DNA of 18,790 nt from Candidatus Eiseniibacteriota bacterium (GTDB taxonomy: Bacteria > Eisenbacteria > RBG-16-71-46), in the NCBI GenBank assembly GCA_005893365.1, contig VBPB01000027.1, positions 1-18,790 of the forward strand, given 5' to 3'. This document shows positions 1 to 7,132 of the stretch, piece by piece. Position 1 is the first letter of the stretch. Each line of letters opens with the position of its first letter. A program made the translations under genes and the position numbers. The notes under the pieces were generated by a model. That model worked only from the letters and a program-made list of their open reading frames with translations, did not search any database and was not told where the DNA came from.

Positions 1-507
1 CTTGACCGTGGCGTCCACTCGGGCGAAGAGCTGCTCGAGCGACTCCCCGCCGTCGAACGAGTCGGCCGGGTCGGCGCTGCGCCGCCGCCACTCGGCCGCC
101 ACCGTGGAGTCGCCGCCGTCCACGCGCAGGCCCTGGAACTTCCCGAAGTTCTGCTCGTTGAGGCCGGCGAGGCTATCGATCGGGGCCTGGCCGTGGGCGA
201 TCTCGGCGGTCTCGCGGGTGCGCGAGAGCCGGCTGCAGTAGACCCGCGCGAAGTGGAGGCCCGAAAGCCGCGCCGCCAGGGCGGCCGCCTGCTCGCGGCC
301 GGTGGCGTTCAAGTGCGTGTCGATGCTCCCCTGCAGCCGGTGCTCGGCGTTCCAGTCGGTCTGCCCGTGGCGCGCGAGGTAGATGCGCAGCGTGCCGGTC
401 GCGGCCGCCGCCGGCGCGGTGGGCGCGGCGGCGGTGCCGAGGCCGAGGGTCAGGGCGAGGATCGTGAGGGCGCGGCCGAGCCCCTGGAACGGTCGGGATG
501 CGTGCAT
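1..507 (-). CDS. Secreted histidine phosphatase family protein (partial, C-terminus off the window)
   Basis: Translation of the reverse strand from the ATG at 507-505 runs open for 169 codons to the window edge. Residues 1-36 look like a Sec signal peptide: a short basic start, a hydrophobic core (LTILALTLGLG) and an Ala/Pro-rich exit. After it comes LRIYLARHGQTDWN, the phosphoglycerate-mutase/histidine-phosphatase signature, with the predicted phosphohistidine at H47 in RHG (46-48). CSRLSRTRETAE further on matches the conserved arginine-containing second motif of the family, and GLNEQNFGKFQG corresponds to the usual E-x-x-FG-x-x-G stretch. The C-terminal half with the second catalytic histidine lies outside the window. 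A purine-rich GGGGGTGA sits just before the start. The substrate cannot be told from sequence; an exported form suggests a periplasmic or surface phosphomonoesterase. The family call is firm, the specific role unknown. Confidence 0.88.
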   Translation of the reverse strand, partial: MHASRPFQGLGRALTILALTLGLGTAAAPTAPAAAATGTLRIYLARHGQTDWNAEHRLQGSIDTHLNATGREQAAALAARLSGLHFARVYCSRLSRTRETAEIAHGQAPIDSLAGLNEQNFGKFQGLRVDGGDSTVAAEWRRRSADPADSFDGGESLEQLFARVDATVK

Positions 508-538
508 CGTCACCCCCGGGAGGATCGTCGCGGGCGCG

Positions 539-585
539 TCACATCGCCGCCCGCACCGAGTCGAGCGTCGGCACCGCGCCCGCGC
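539..585 (-). repeat. Second copy of the glgA 3' end (47-bp direct repeat)
   Basis: These 47 bases match 1272-1318 at 46 of 47 positions, the difference being at 573. Read on the minus strand they encode the last 15 codons of glycogen synthase plus its stop (GAVPTLDSVRAAM, against GAAPTLDSVRAAM in the intact gene). No upstream glgA sequence accompanies this copy, so it is a detached tail and not a gene. It lies 31 bases before the start of the phosphatase gene, so before the intervening patch arose the glgA stop probably sat here. Confidence 0.85.
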
Positions 586-607
586 CCTACCGCAGACTGC
601 GCGCTCT

Positions 608-708
608 CTACGTGCCGCCGTTCTTGTAGTCCTGCCCCGCGGTCTTGCCGCGGAGAATGTTGGCGGCGCCCCAGAGGTGAGCTTTGAGTTGCTCAGCGTG
701 AGCTTCAT
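608..708 (-). pseudogene. hsdM: Fragment of type I restriction-modification methyltransferase subunit (HsdM N-terminus)
   Basis: On the minus strand one frame reads EAHAEQLKAHLWGAANILRG followed by KTAGQDYKN, then leaves homology (GGT) and hits a TAG at 610-608. This resembles the very N-terminus of HsdM subunits, where a helical 'LWxAAxxLRG...DYKxxIL' stretch precedes the methyltransferase domain. About 29 residues remain of a protein normally near 500. The only nearby ATG (708-706) is in a different frame from the homologous residues, so even the start is broken by a small indel. It follows the AlbA_2/HATPase fragment on the same strand, as is often seen in type I loci. I regard it as dead. 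The call rests on remembered family sequence, not a search. Confidence 0.65.
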
Positions 709-717
709 GCGTTGGCC

Positions 718-1257
718 TCAGTCCCCCCTGAAGTAGCGTCGCTTGGGATCTTGTGGTCCCGTGCCGAGGAGCCCCGGGTTCTCGACTTCGAGTCGGTCAT
801 CGAAGATCGAGACGCGCAGGGGGGCGCCGCGCTGAGCATAGTCGGTGTGCACGACGGCGTTGATCACCGCTTCACGCACGGCCACGGGGGGCAGGCTCCA
901 GCGATCCTTCCGGCGCACGTGCCCAATCTCGGCCCCGTGAAGCGAGTGCTTCTGCACGAAGGCGATCGCTTCCTCGACCGCGCGCACGGGGAGGGAGGGG
1001 ATCTCGGCGCGGTCGAGGATGCGGGCCTTGTCGTTGCCCGCGAAGCGGCCGGCCTGGATCCAGGCATCCGGAAAGTGCCGCTCGCGATCCGGTCCGAAGA
1101 GAAGCATGCCCCCCACGGTGGGCACTTGGCGGCCTTGGGGGTGATCCGTCACGAGCCGCAGTGTCTCCAGATCGCGGCGGGTGAGCTTGCGGACCGGCGC
1201 AAACGACTCGGAAGCCGCTCGGAAGTCCGCGCCTTCCGAGTCGAGCGGGCGGTGATA
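718..1257 (-). pseudogene. Truncated AlbA_2/HATPase-type ATP-binding regulator (type I R-M-associated), remnant
   Basis: The frame between the TGA at 1260-1258 and the TGA at 720-718 reads DFRAASESFAPVRKLTRRDL, then VGGMLLFGPDRERHFPDAWI, AEIGHVRRKDRWSLPPVAVR and EAVINAVVHTDYAQRGAPLR up to DDRLEVENPGLL. These are the middle segments of the putative DNA-binding (AlbA_2) plus HATPase_c_4 proteins, often annotated as RecG-like or ATP-binding proteins and commonly encoded beside hsd genes. Such proteins usually exceed 400 residues. Here the N-terminal AlbA_2 domain is absent, cut at the junction with the glgA end, and after ENPGLL the sequence switches to unrelated GTGPQDPKRRYFRGD and stops. A GTG at 1152-1150 could start a shorter product, but it would lack both the DNA-binding domain and the C-terminal part. 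I treat it as a gene relic. Confidence 0.78.
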
Positions 1258-1271
1258 TCAAGCTTCCGACC

Positions 1272-1318
1272 TCACATCGCCGCCCGCACCGAGTCGAGCG
1301 TCGGCGCCGCGCCCGCGC
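1272..1318 (-). repeat. 3' end of glgA, the copy joined to the intact gene (47-bp direct repeat)
   Basis: This is the partner of the repeat at 539-585, 733 bases away in the same orientation. It is the true terminal part of glgA, and homology ends exactly at the stop codon on one side. The sequence immediately downstream (1261-1271) is unrelated to that downstream of the other copy. Confidence 0.85.
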
Positions 1319-2855
1319 GCACCCGCGCGAGCGCGTCGGCGTAGAGCCGGTCGTAGCCGTCGGCGCTGGCGCGCCACGAGAAGTCGAGGCTCATCCCCCG
1401 CTCCATGAGGCCGGCCCGCACCGCCGGCTGCCGCCAGGCGGTGAGCCCGCGGCGCAGCGCCGCCACCATCTCGGCGGCCTCGTAGCGCTGGAACACGAAC
1501 CCGGTCCCGGTGCGCGCCTCGAGGTCGAAGTCCGAGACGGTGTCGGCGAGCCCCCCGGTAGCCCGCACCACCGGCAGCGTGCCGTAGCGCAGGCTGTACA
1601 TCTGATTGAGTCCGCACGGCTCGTAGCGCGAGGGCATCAGGAACAGGTCGCAGCCGCCCTCGATCAGGTGGGCGAAGCGCTCGTCGAACCCGGCGCGGTA
1701 GTAGAAGCGCTGCGGGTGCCGGATCATCAGGCGGGTCAGCAGCTCCTGGAAGCGCGGCTGCCCGGCGCCCAGGATGATGAACCGCGCGTCGAGCCGAAGC
1801 AGGTCGGCCTCGGCCTGCTCGATCAGGTCCAGGCCCTTCTGCTCCACCAGGCGCGTCACCGTGCCGACCAGCGGCCAGTCGGGGGACGCCGGGAACCCGC
1901 ATTCCTCGCGCAGCGCCGCGCGGACCTTGAGCTTGCCCTCGGGATGCGCCCGGTCGTACGGATGCGGCAGGAACCGGTCGCGCGCCGGGTCCCAGGTCTC
2001 GTCGTCGATGCCGTTCAGGATGCCGCGCAGGTCGGCGGACCGGTGCTGCAGCACCCCCTCGAGCCCGAAGCCGAACTCGCCGCCGCTCTGGATCTCGCGC
2101 GCGTAGCGCGGGCTCACGGTCGAGAGCAGGTCCGCGAACAGGAGTCCGACCTTCATGTCGTTGACCCGCCCGAAGAACTCGAAGGGCCCGGCGGGATAGA
2201 ACAGCTCGCGACCGAAGCCGGCGAGCCCCAGCACCCACGGATCGTGGATCCCCTGATAGCCCAGGTTGTGGATGGTGAACACGGTGGCCACCCCGGCGAA
2301 CGCCGGCTCGGCGGCGAGGTGGGTGCGCGCGAAGCACGGCACCCAGCCGGCCTGATGATCGTGGGCGTGCAGGATGTCGATCGGCTCGCCGCGGCGCGCG
2401 AGCGCCTGGAGGGCCGCGCGGGCGAAGAACATGAACCGCTCGGCGCCGTCGGGATAGCTCTGGCCGCGCGCGGGATCGTCGTAGATGCCCTCGCGGTCGA
2501 AGAAGCGCCGCGCGCCGCGATGCTCGACCAGCAGCACCTCGAGCGAGCCGCCGCTCGCCCCCGCCCCGCCGTCACCGCCCTCGCGCCCGCCGGGGCGCGC
2601 GGGCGGGCGCAGGATCTCGAAGCCCGCGGGCTCCACGCCCAGCCCCCAGGGGACATCGCAGCCGGGATGCGGGTGGCGCGTCCAGCCCTCGGGCACCGCG
2701 AGGGAGCGATACGCCGGGAGCGCCACGGTGACCCGATGGCCGCGGCGCGCCTGCTCGGCGGCCAGCGCGCCGATCACGTCGCCCAGCCCTCCCGCCTTGG
2801 CGAGCGGGGTCATCTCGCTCGCGACGTGGAGGAGGGTGGTCGGCCGCTCGCTCAT
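1272..2855 (-). CDS. glgA: Glycogen synthase (ADP-glucose type, GT5)
   Basis: The 527-residue product transfers glucose from ADP-glucose to the non-reducing end of a growing alpha-1,4-glucan in the cytoplasm. The N-terminal Rossmann domain carries the KAGGL nucleotide-binding loop (residues 20-24), and VFTIHNLGYQG, GILNGIDDETWDP, RLVEQKGLDL and SRYEPCGLNQMYSLRYG follow in canonical order, ending with TGGLADTV. It is somewhat longer than the usual ~480 residues. Part of the difference is a low-complexity Gly/Pro/Ala insertion around residues 70-95. The start is the ATG at 2855-2853, whose bases overlap the TGA of the upstream galT-like gene (ATGA), implying translational coupling. The last 15 codons are duplicated downstream at 539-585. 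The family assignment is secure. Confidence 0.96.
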   Translation of the reverse strand: MSERPTTLLHVASEMTPLAKAGGLGDVIGALAAEQARRGHRVTVALPAYRSLAVPEGWTRHPHPGCDVPWGLGVEPAGFEILRPPARPGGREGGDGGAGASGGSLEVLLVEHRGARRFFDREGIYDDPARGQSYPDGAERFMFFARAALQALARRGEPIDILHAHDHQAGWVPCFARTHLAAEPAFAGVATVFTIHNLGYQGIHDPWVLGLAGFGRELFYPAGPFEFFGRVNDMKVGLLFADLLSTVSPRYAREIQSGGEFGFGLEGVLQHRSADLRGILNGIDDETWDPARDRFLPHPYDRAHPEGKLKVRAALREECGFPASPDWPLVGTVTRLVEQKGLDLIEQAEADLLRLDARFIILGAGQPRFQELLTRLMIRHPQRFYYRAGFDERFAHLIEGGCDLFLMPSRYEPCGLNQMYSLRYGTLPVVRATGGLADTVSDFDLEARTGTGFVFQRYEAAEMVAALRRGLTAWRQPAVRAGLMERGMSLDFSWRASADGYDRLYADALARVRAGAAPTLDSVRAAM

Positions 2856-3883
2856 CGCCCGGGGTCGGCGGGGCCTTCGGCGGCGATCTCGCGAAGGTAC
2901 TGGGCCGCGTCCTCCGGCGGCGTGGGGTTGATGTGGAACCCCGAGCCCATCTCGAAGCCGGCGACGCGGGTGAGATGGGGCATGATCTCGAGGTGCCAGT
3001 GGTAGTACTCGAGATCGCTGTCGCCCACCGGGGCGGTGTGGAGGACGAAGTTGTAGGGCGGCCGGTCGAGGGCGCGGTTGAGGCGCTGGAGCGTGTCGCG
3101 CAGCAGCACCGCCAGGGCCAGGGACTCGCTGGGGTCGGCGGTCTCCTGATACGACGCGTCGTGGCGCAGCGGCAGGATCCAGGTCTCGAACGGGAAGCGC
3201 GGGGCGAACGGCTCCAGCGCCACGAACCGGTCGTTCATCGCCACCACCCGCCGCCCGTTGTTGTCGGCGGTCTCCTGGTGCACGATGTCGCAGAACACGC
3301 AGCGCTCCTTGAGCTCGTAGTAGCGGCGCGCGCCCTCGAGTTCCTCCTGCAGGACGCGCGGGATGATCGGCGTGGCGATGAGCTGGCTGTGGGTGTGCTC
3401 CAGCGTGGCCCCCGCCTGCTGCCCGTGGTTCTTGAAGATGAGCACGTAACGGAGCCGCGTGTCCTTGCTCAGGTCCAGGATGCGCTCGCGGTAGGCCTGC
3501 AGCACCTGGGCGATGTGCTCGGCCGGCAGGTCGGCCAGCTCCGGCGCGTGGTCGGGGCCTTCGATGATGACCTCGTGGGCCCCGACCCCGTTCATCCGGT
3601 CGTAGAGCCCCTCGCCGCGACGGTCGAGGCCGCCTTCGATTTGGAGGGCGGGGAACTTGTTGGGCACGACCCGCACCGTCCAGTCGGGGGCGCCGGCGAC
3701 CGCCCGATTCGGGCGGCTGGTGAAGACCGCGGGCGGCGTCTTGTCCTCGTTCCCGGGACAGAAGGGGCAGAACCCGGCCGGCGTCCCCTTGGCCGCCGGG
3801 ATGAAGCTGGTGGGGCGGCGGCTGCGCTCGGTGGAGATGATCACCCACCGTCCGACCACCGGGTCCTTGCGAAGTTCCGGCAT
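2852..3883 (-). CDS. galT: Galactose-1-phosphate uridylyltransferase family protein (GalT or ADP-glucose phosphorylase)
   Basis: The 343-residue protein belongs to the GalT branch of the HIT superfamily, which moves a nucleotide monophosphate between sugar phosphates through a uridylyl- or adenylyl-histidine intermediate. Visible residues include CPFC (C39, C42), H112 in EGPDH and H163, which match the first zinc site of E. coli GalT. H165 in HTHSQ matches the nucleophile, where E. coli has HPHGQ. A further CVFC pair (C195, C198) suggests the second metal site also seen in the plant ADP-glucose phosphorylase. The ATG at 3883-3881 follows AGGAG at good spacing; a longer in-frame extension upstream lacks such support. 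It overlaps glgA by four bases. UDP-hexose versus ADP-glucose specificity cannot be decided here. Confidence 0.9.
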   Translation of the reverse strand: MPELRKDPVVGRWVIISTERSRRPTSFIPAAKGTPAGFCPFCPGNEDKTPPAVFTSRPNRAVAGAPDWTVRVVPNKFPALQIEGGLDRRGEGLYDRMNGVGAHEVIIEGPDHAPELADLPAEHIAQVLQAYRERILDLSKDTRLRYVLIFKNHGQQAGATLEHTHSQLIATPIIPRVLQEELEGARRYYELKERCVFCDIVHQETADNNGRRVVAMNDRFVALEPFAPRFPFETWILPLRHDASYQETADPSESLALAVLLRDTLQRLNRALDRPPYNFVLHTAPVGDSDLEYYHWHLEIMPHLTRVAGFEMGSGFHINPTPPEDAAQYLREIAAEGPADPGR

Positions 3884-3908
3884 GTGCTCTCCTGGCCTAA
3901 GCCGGGGC

Positions 3909-3925
3909 GGCTCCCTCGGGGAGCC
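3909..3925 (-). promoter_or_regulatory. Perfect 7-bp hairpin in the galT-glgA leader
   Basis: GGCTCCC (3909-3915), a TCG loop and GGGAGCC (3919-3925) form a perfect stem-loop, extendable by two pairs past a one-base bulge. It lies between the predicted promoter (3950-3979) and the galT start at 3883, so it would be in the 5' leader. There is no U-run, so a simple intrinsic terminator is unlikely. It may stabilise the mRNA or be fortuitous in GC-rich DNA. Confidence 0.45.
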
Positions 3926-3949
3926 CCGTGACGGCGGAACGAGCGCGGC

Positions 3950-3979
3950 AGTGTATGGACCGGCGCGCGTCCCGGTCAA
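3950..3979 (-). promoter_or_regulatory. Predicted sigma-70-like promoter for galT-glgA
   Basis: On the minus strand TTGACC (3979-3974; 5 of 6 matches to the -35 consensus) is followed after 18 bases by TACACT (3955-3950; 4 of 6 matches to -10). It sits about 70 bases upstream of the galT start, in the 138-base gap after the GlmU-family gene. It is a prediction from consensus only. Confidence 0.5.
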
Positions 3980-4021
3980 GAATGCGGGCCGACGGCTCGC
4001 GGGCGGCCGGGCTAAGCGCCC

Positions 4022-5196
4022 TCAGGCCCCGCGGCGCGCCGCGGCCGTGGCGTCGAAGAGCCCGCGCAGCGCCGCCTCGTCGGCGGGAGCCAGGTCGGCC
4101 CCCCGCCGGCCCATGGCCACACGCGCGGTGGCGACGAACTTGTCGAGCTGGTACTCGCGCACGCACTCCCCATCCCACCACGAGAACGCGGGCAGGTGCT
4201 TGGGCGCGTAGCGGCCGCCCCCGAACAGGTGCGAGCCGGTGCCGACCATCGCCCCGGTCGGGAGCAGCGTGCCGATGCCGGTCTTGACGCCGCCGCCGAT
4301 CAGGGCGCCCAGCTTGATCAGCCCGGTGTCCACCTCGGCGCCGCCCGCGTGCACGCGCACGGTCCCGTAGTTGTTCTTGAGGTCGCTGGTGGTGGTGAGC
4401 GCGCCCAGGTTGGCCCACTCGCCGATCAGACTGTGGCCCACGAACCCGTGGTGGCGCTTGTTCGCCCGGCCCTGCCACACGCATTCGTCCACCTCGCCGG
4501 CGATGCGACACCCGGGTCCGATCGTGGAGCGCCCGACCACGCCGCCCAGCAGATGCGTGCCGGCCCCCACATCGGCCCCTCGCGGGCGTCGAGCACGGCG
4601 TAGGCGTCCACCCGCGCCCCCTGGGCGACGGTGACGCGCTCCGGTTGGACCACCGCCGTCAGGGCGTGCACCTCGCCGCGCACCTCGCCGCGGGCCCGGG
4701 CGAGATCGGCGCTGATCGCCTCGGCGTTCCACTCCACCATCTGCCACGGCCGGGCGATGAAGCGCGCCTCGACCGGATGGCGGGGCAGGCCCAAGCCGGC
4801 GAGGAAGCCCGCGAAGCGCTCGCCGGTGCCGAGCCCTCGCGTCACGGCGGCATCGGCGAGGCGGGCGCCGGCCACCCGGTCGCCCGCGACGAACAGCGCC
4901 GCGGCGGTGACGCGCGACACCGCGGCGAGCCAGGGACCGGGGAGCACCGCGGCGTTGACGGCCAGCACCTCGTCCGCGCCGGCGTGCGGCGCGCGAGCGT
5001 GGGCGGCGCGCTCGCGCCACACGCCCATTGCCCCGGCGCGCGCCTCGATGGCGAGAAGCGGCTCGGTCACGGTGGCGCGCCAGCGCGAGGCCAGGTCGGA
5101 GGCGCCGAAGGCCAGCGCCGGCACCGGCAGCAGGTCGGTGAGCGGCGCCAGGTCGGGCCAGCGCTCGTCCTCGAACAGCACCAGGCCGCGGGTCAT
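4022..5196 (-). CDS. GlmU-family sugar nucleotidyltransferase/acyltransferase-like protein with an apparent frameshift
   Basis: This gene has to be read in two frames: 5196 down to about 4574, then on to the TGA at 4024-4022. Joined, they would give about 391 residues, the size of the alternative bacterial GlmU family (TIGR03991). The N-terminal half begins LVLFEDERWPDLAPL, a family hallmark, and contains RPWQMVEWNAEAI. The C-terminal half is a left-handed beta-helix with GEVDECVWQGRANKRHHGFV, GHSLIGEWANLGALTTTSDL, KNNYGTVRV and GGVKTGIGTL. A one-base loss in or near the GGGGCC stretch at 4574-4579 splits the frames, either a real mutation or a sequence error. Expected activity is UDP-sugar pyrophosphorylase and/or N-acetyltransferase for cell-envelope precursors. 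The start ATG overlaps the SPOR gene's stop. Confidence 0.85.
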
Positions 5197-5999
5197 CGCG
5201 CTTTCTTCAGGAATCGGAACGCACCCTCGAACCCGCTCCCGACCGCGCGGCGCTTGAGGTCCTCCGCCGCGGCGGCGGAGTAGCAGTCGCGCGTGCGCAC
5301 CTTGTAGAGGCCGGCCTCCTTCTCCACCACCACCGCGATCAGGAGCTGCGAGCGGGCGGCCTCCGCCATGCGGTCGGCCCGGCCCTTCTCCGGCGGTGCC
5401 GCCACCTGGACGCGCCAGCAGCTGTCGGGCGAGGTCGCCGCCGCCGGCGCGTGCGTGGTGTCCGCCGACGCGGCCGGGGCGGCCGCCATCAGGCTCTCGG
5501 GCAATGCCGCGACCGAGCCCGGACGATCGCCGAGCGGCTGGGTGGGCTCGGGGACCGGGACGGCCGCCGAGTCCGAAGCGGCCGCTCCGGCCGGCGCGGG
5601 CGCGGCCGACGGTGTCGCGGGGGACGCTCCGGCCGTTGCGGGCGCGGCCGCCGGCGCGGCGGGGGACGCACCCGCGGAGGCTCCCGCCGGGCCGCCCGGC
5701 CGCGACGCGCTGGTACCGCCGAGGGGCTCGGGGATGGTGTTGAGCACCGCGACCGCCTCGGGCGAAGGCGTGCTGTCCACCCCCGCCGGCGCGTGGGCTC
5801 CCGCCGGCGGCGCCCCGTTGAGGCTGATGGTCCCGCCCGAGGCGGTGGTGCCGACCGGGGTGCCCGGCGCCGGTGTCGCGGGCGGGGTGCCGGCGGCCGG
5901 GGCCGGCGGGGTGCCGGCGTGGGTCGGCGCCGGCGGCGGCAGGGTCGCGCAGCCCGCGAGTGCCACGAGCAGGGCCAGGGCGGCGAGGGCCCGTCTCAC
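5193..5999 (-). CDS. SPOR-domain lipoprotein
   Basis: The 268-residue product starts at the GTG 5999-5997, which overlaps the manC stop (GTGA). Residues 1-17 form a lipoprotein signal peptide (RRALAALALLVALAGC) with lipobox LAGC and C17 as the likely acylated cysteine. A long Ala/Pro/Gly/Ser-rich linker of about 175 residues follows, with near-repeats such as GASPAAP and GASPATP. The C-terminal ~75 residues (WRVQVAAPPEKGRADRMAEA, then LYKVRTRDCYSAAAAEDLKR) have the pattern of a SPOR domain, which binds denuded septal peptidoglycan. The expected location is the periplasm, tethered to a membrane. The final codons overlap the GlmU-family start (ATGA). The linker composition fits an extended spacer, and the partner is not indicated. 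Confidence 0.85.
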   Translation of the reverse strand: MRRALAALALLVALAGCATLPPPAPTHAGTPPAPAAGTPPATPAPGTPVGTTASGGTISLNGAPPAGAHAPAGVDSTPSPEAVAVLNTIPEPLGGTSASRPGGPAGASAGASPAAPAAAPATAGASPATPSAAPAPAGAAASDSAAVPVPEPTQPLGDRPGSVAALPESLMAAAPAASADTTHAPAAATSPDSCWRVQVAAPPEKGRADRMAEAARSQLLIAVVVEKEAGLYKVRTRDCYSAAAAEDLKRRAVGSGFEGAFRFLKKAR

Positions 6000-7039
6000 G
6001 CGTGGCTCCGCGCGCGCACGGCTTCGCTCACCTGACGCACCTGCTCGCTGCGCTCGAGCGGACAGGCGAGGGCGGCGCCGTTGGCGTTGACCACCACCGT
6101 GTCGCGCAGTCCCACCGCCGCGGCCGTGCCGCCCTCCCCCACCACGACGCATCCGTCGCAGTCCACCGCCACCGCGTCGCCGAACAGCACGTTGCCGCGG
6201 GCGTCGCGGGCCTGCCGCCGCGCCCACGCGCTCCACGAGCCCAGGTCGTCCCAGTCGAACGAGGCCTCGATCACCACCGTGTTCGCGGCATGCTCGAGCA
6301 CGGCGTAGTCCACCGAGATCGCCTCGCAGCCGGGGAGCATCTCGGCCAGGCGCTGCTGGAATCCTTCGCGGCTCCCGCCGAAGGAGAACGTGCGGAAGAC
6401 GCGGGCCAGCTCGGGCTTCGCGGCCGCGAGCGCATCCATGAAGACCGAGCGGCGCCACACGAACACGCCGCTGTTCCAGAGGTGGTCCCCGGCCGCCACC
6501 CAGGCCTCGGCGCGGGAGCGGGCCGGCTTCTCCTTGAACGCGGCGACGCGGTGGAGCGGCCCGCCCAGCGAGGCGCCGAGCCGGATGTAGCCGAAGTTGG
6601 TCTCGGCCCCGCGCGGCCGGATGCCGAAGGTGACCAGCACCGGCTCGGTCTCCGCGGCGCGGAAGGCCCGCTCGAGGTCGGCGGTGAACGCCGCGACGTC
6701 GTCGATGGCATGGTCGGCGGGCATCACCGCGAAGGCGAGCTCGTCGCGAAACCACGCCGAGGCGGCGGCGATCGCCGGTGCGGTGTTGCGCGCCACCGGC
6801 TCGCCCAGCACGACCGTGCCCGGACATTCGTGGGCGACCGCGTCCACCAGGTCGGCGGCGGTCATGATGAGGACGTGGTCGCGCGGCACGACGCGCAGCG
6901 CCCGCTCCACCGTCGCGGCCAGCAGCGACCGCCCGTCTCGGGCGAGCGGCAGGAGTTGCTTGGGGCGTTCATGGCTGCTCCAGGGCCAGAACCGCTCGCC
7001 GCGGCCTCCCGCGAGCACCAGCACGAATCGTTCAGGCAT
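5996..7039 (-). CDS. manC: Mannose-1-phosphate guanylyltransferase
   Basis: The 347-residue enzyme makes GDP-mannose from mannose-1-phosphate and GTP in the cytoplasm. It opens with the nucleotidyltransferase loop LAGGRGERFWP (residues 9-19) and PKQLL. FGIRPRGAETNFGYI, FKEKP, WNSGVFVW, VDYAVLEH and FDWDDLGSW follow in the order typical of ManC. The C-terminal phosphomannose isomerase domain found in bifunctional proteins is absent, so this is the short form. The start ATG at 7039-7037 lacks a strong Shine-Dalgarno sequence. It heads a three-gene overlapping group with the SPOR lipoprotein and the GlmU-family gene. GDP-mannose would feed the glycosyltransferases encoded upstream in this window. 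Confidence 0.95.
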   Translation of the reverse strand: MPERFVLVLAGGRGERFWPWSSHERPKQLLPLARDGRSLLAATVERALRVVPRDHVLIMTAADLVDAVAHECPGTVVLGEPVARNTAPAIAAASAWFRDELAFAVMPADHAIDDVAAFTADLERAFRAAETEPVLVTFGIRPRGAETNFGYIRLGASLGGPLHRVAAFKEKPARSRAEAWVAAGDHLWNSGVFVWRRSVFMDALAAAKPELARVFRTFSFGGSREGFQQRLAEMLPGCEAISVDYAVLEHAANTVVIEASFDWDDLGSWSAWARRQARDARGNVLFGDAVAVDCDGCVVVGEGGTAAAVGLRDTVVVNANGAALACPLERSEQVRQVSEAVRARSHA

Positions 7040-7071
7040 GGAGGTCCCGGATGGCGTTCCTCATCCCACCC

Positions 7072-7100
7072 ACCATACGCACCGCCTCGGCGCGCGGCAA
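7072..7100 (-). promoter_or_regulatory. Possible promoter for the manC operon
   Basis: Minus-strand TTGCCG (7100-7095) and TATGGT (7077-7072) are separated by 17 bases and lie about 35 bases before the manC ATG. Each hexamer matches its consensus at four of six positions. The short gap (93 bases) after the membrane-protein gene also allows read-through. Confidence 0.35.
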
Positions 7101-7132
7101 GCCGCGGACACGCCCGCGCGAGCCGGCCGCCG

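Noticed and set aside
1254..1265. GATATCAAGCTT, a 12-mer also found in common cloning-vector polylinkers, at the junction of the glgA end and the R-M debris.
   Set aside because: Twelve bases with no further vector match on either side are not evidence of contamination.
7040..7070. Ten-codon open frame (MRNAIRDLHA) overlapping the manC start, as a possible leader peptide.
   Set aside because: Too short and without attenuator structures or codon runs to support regulation.
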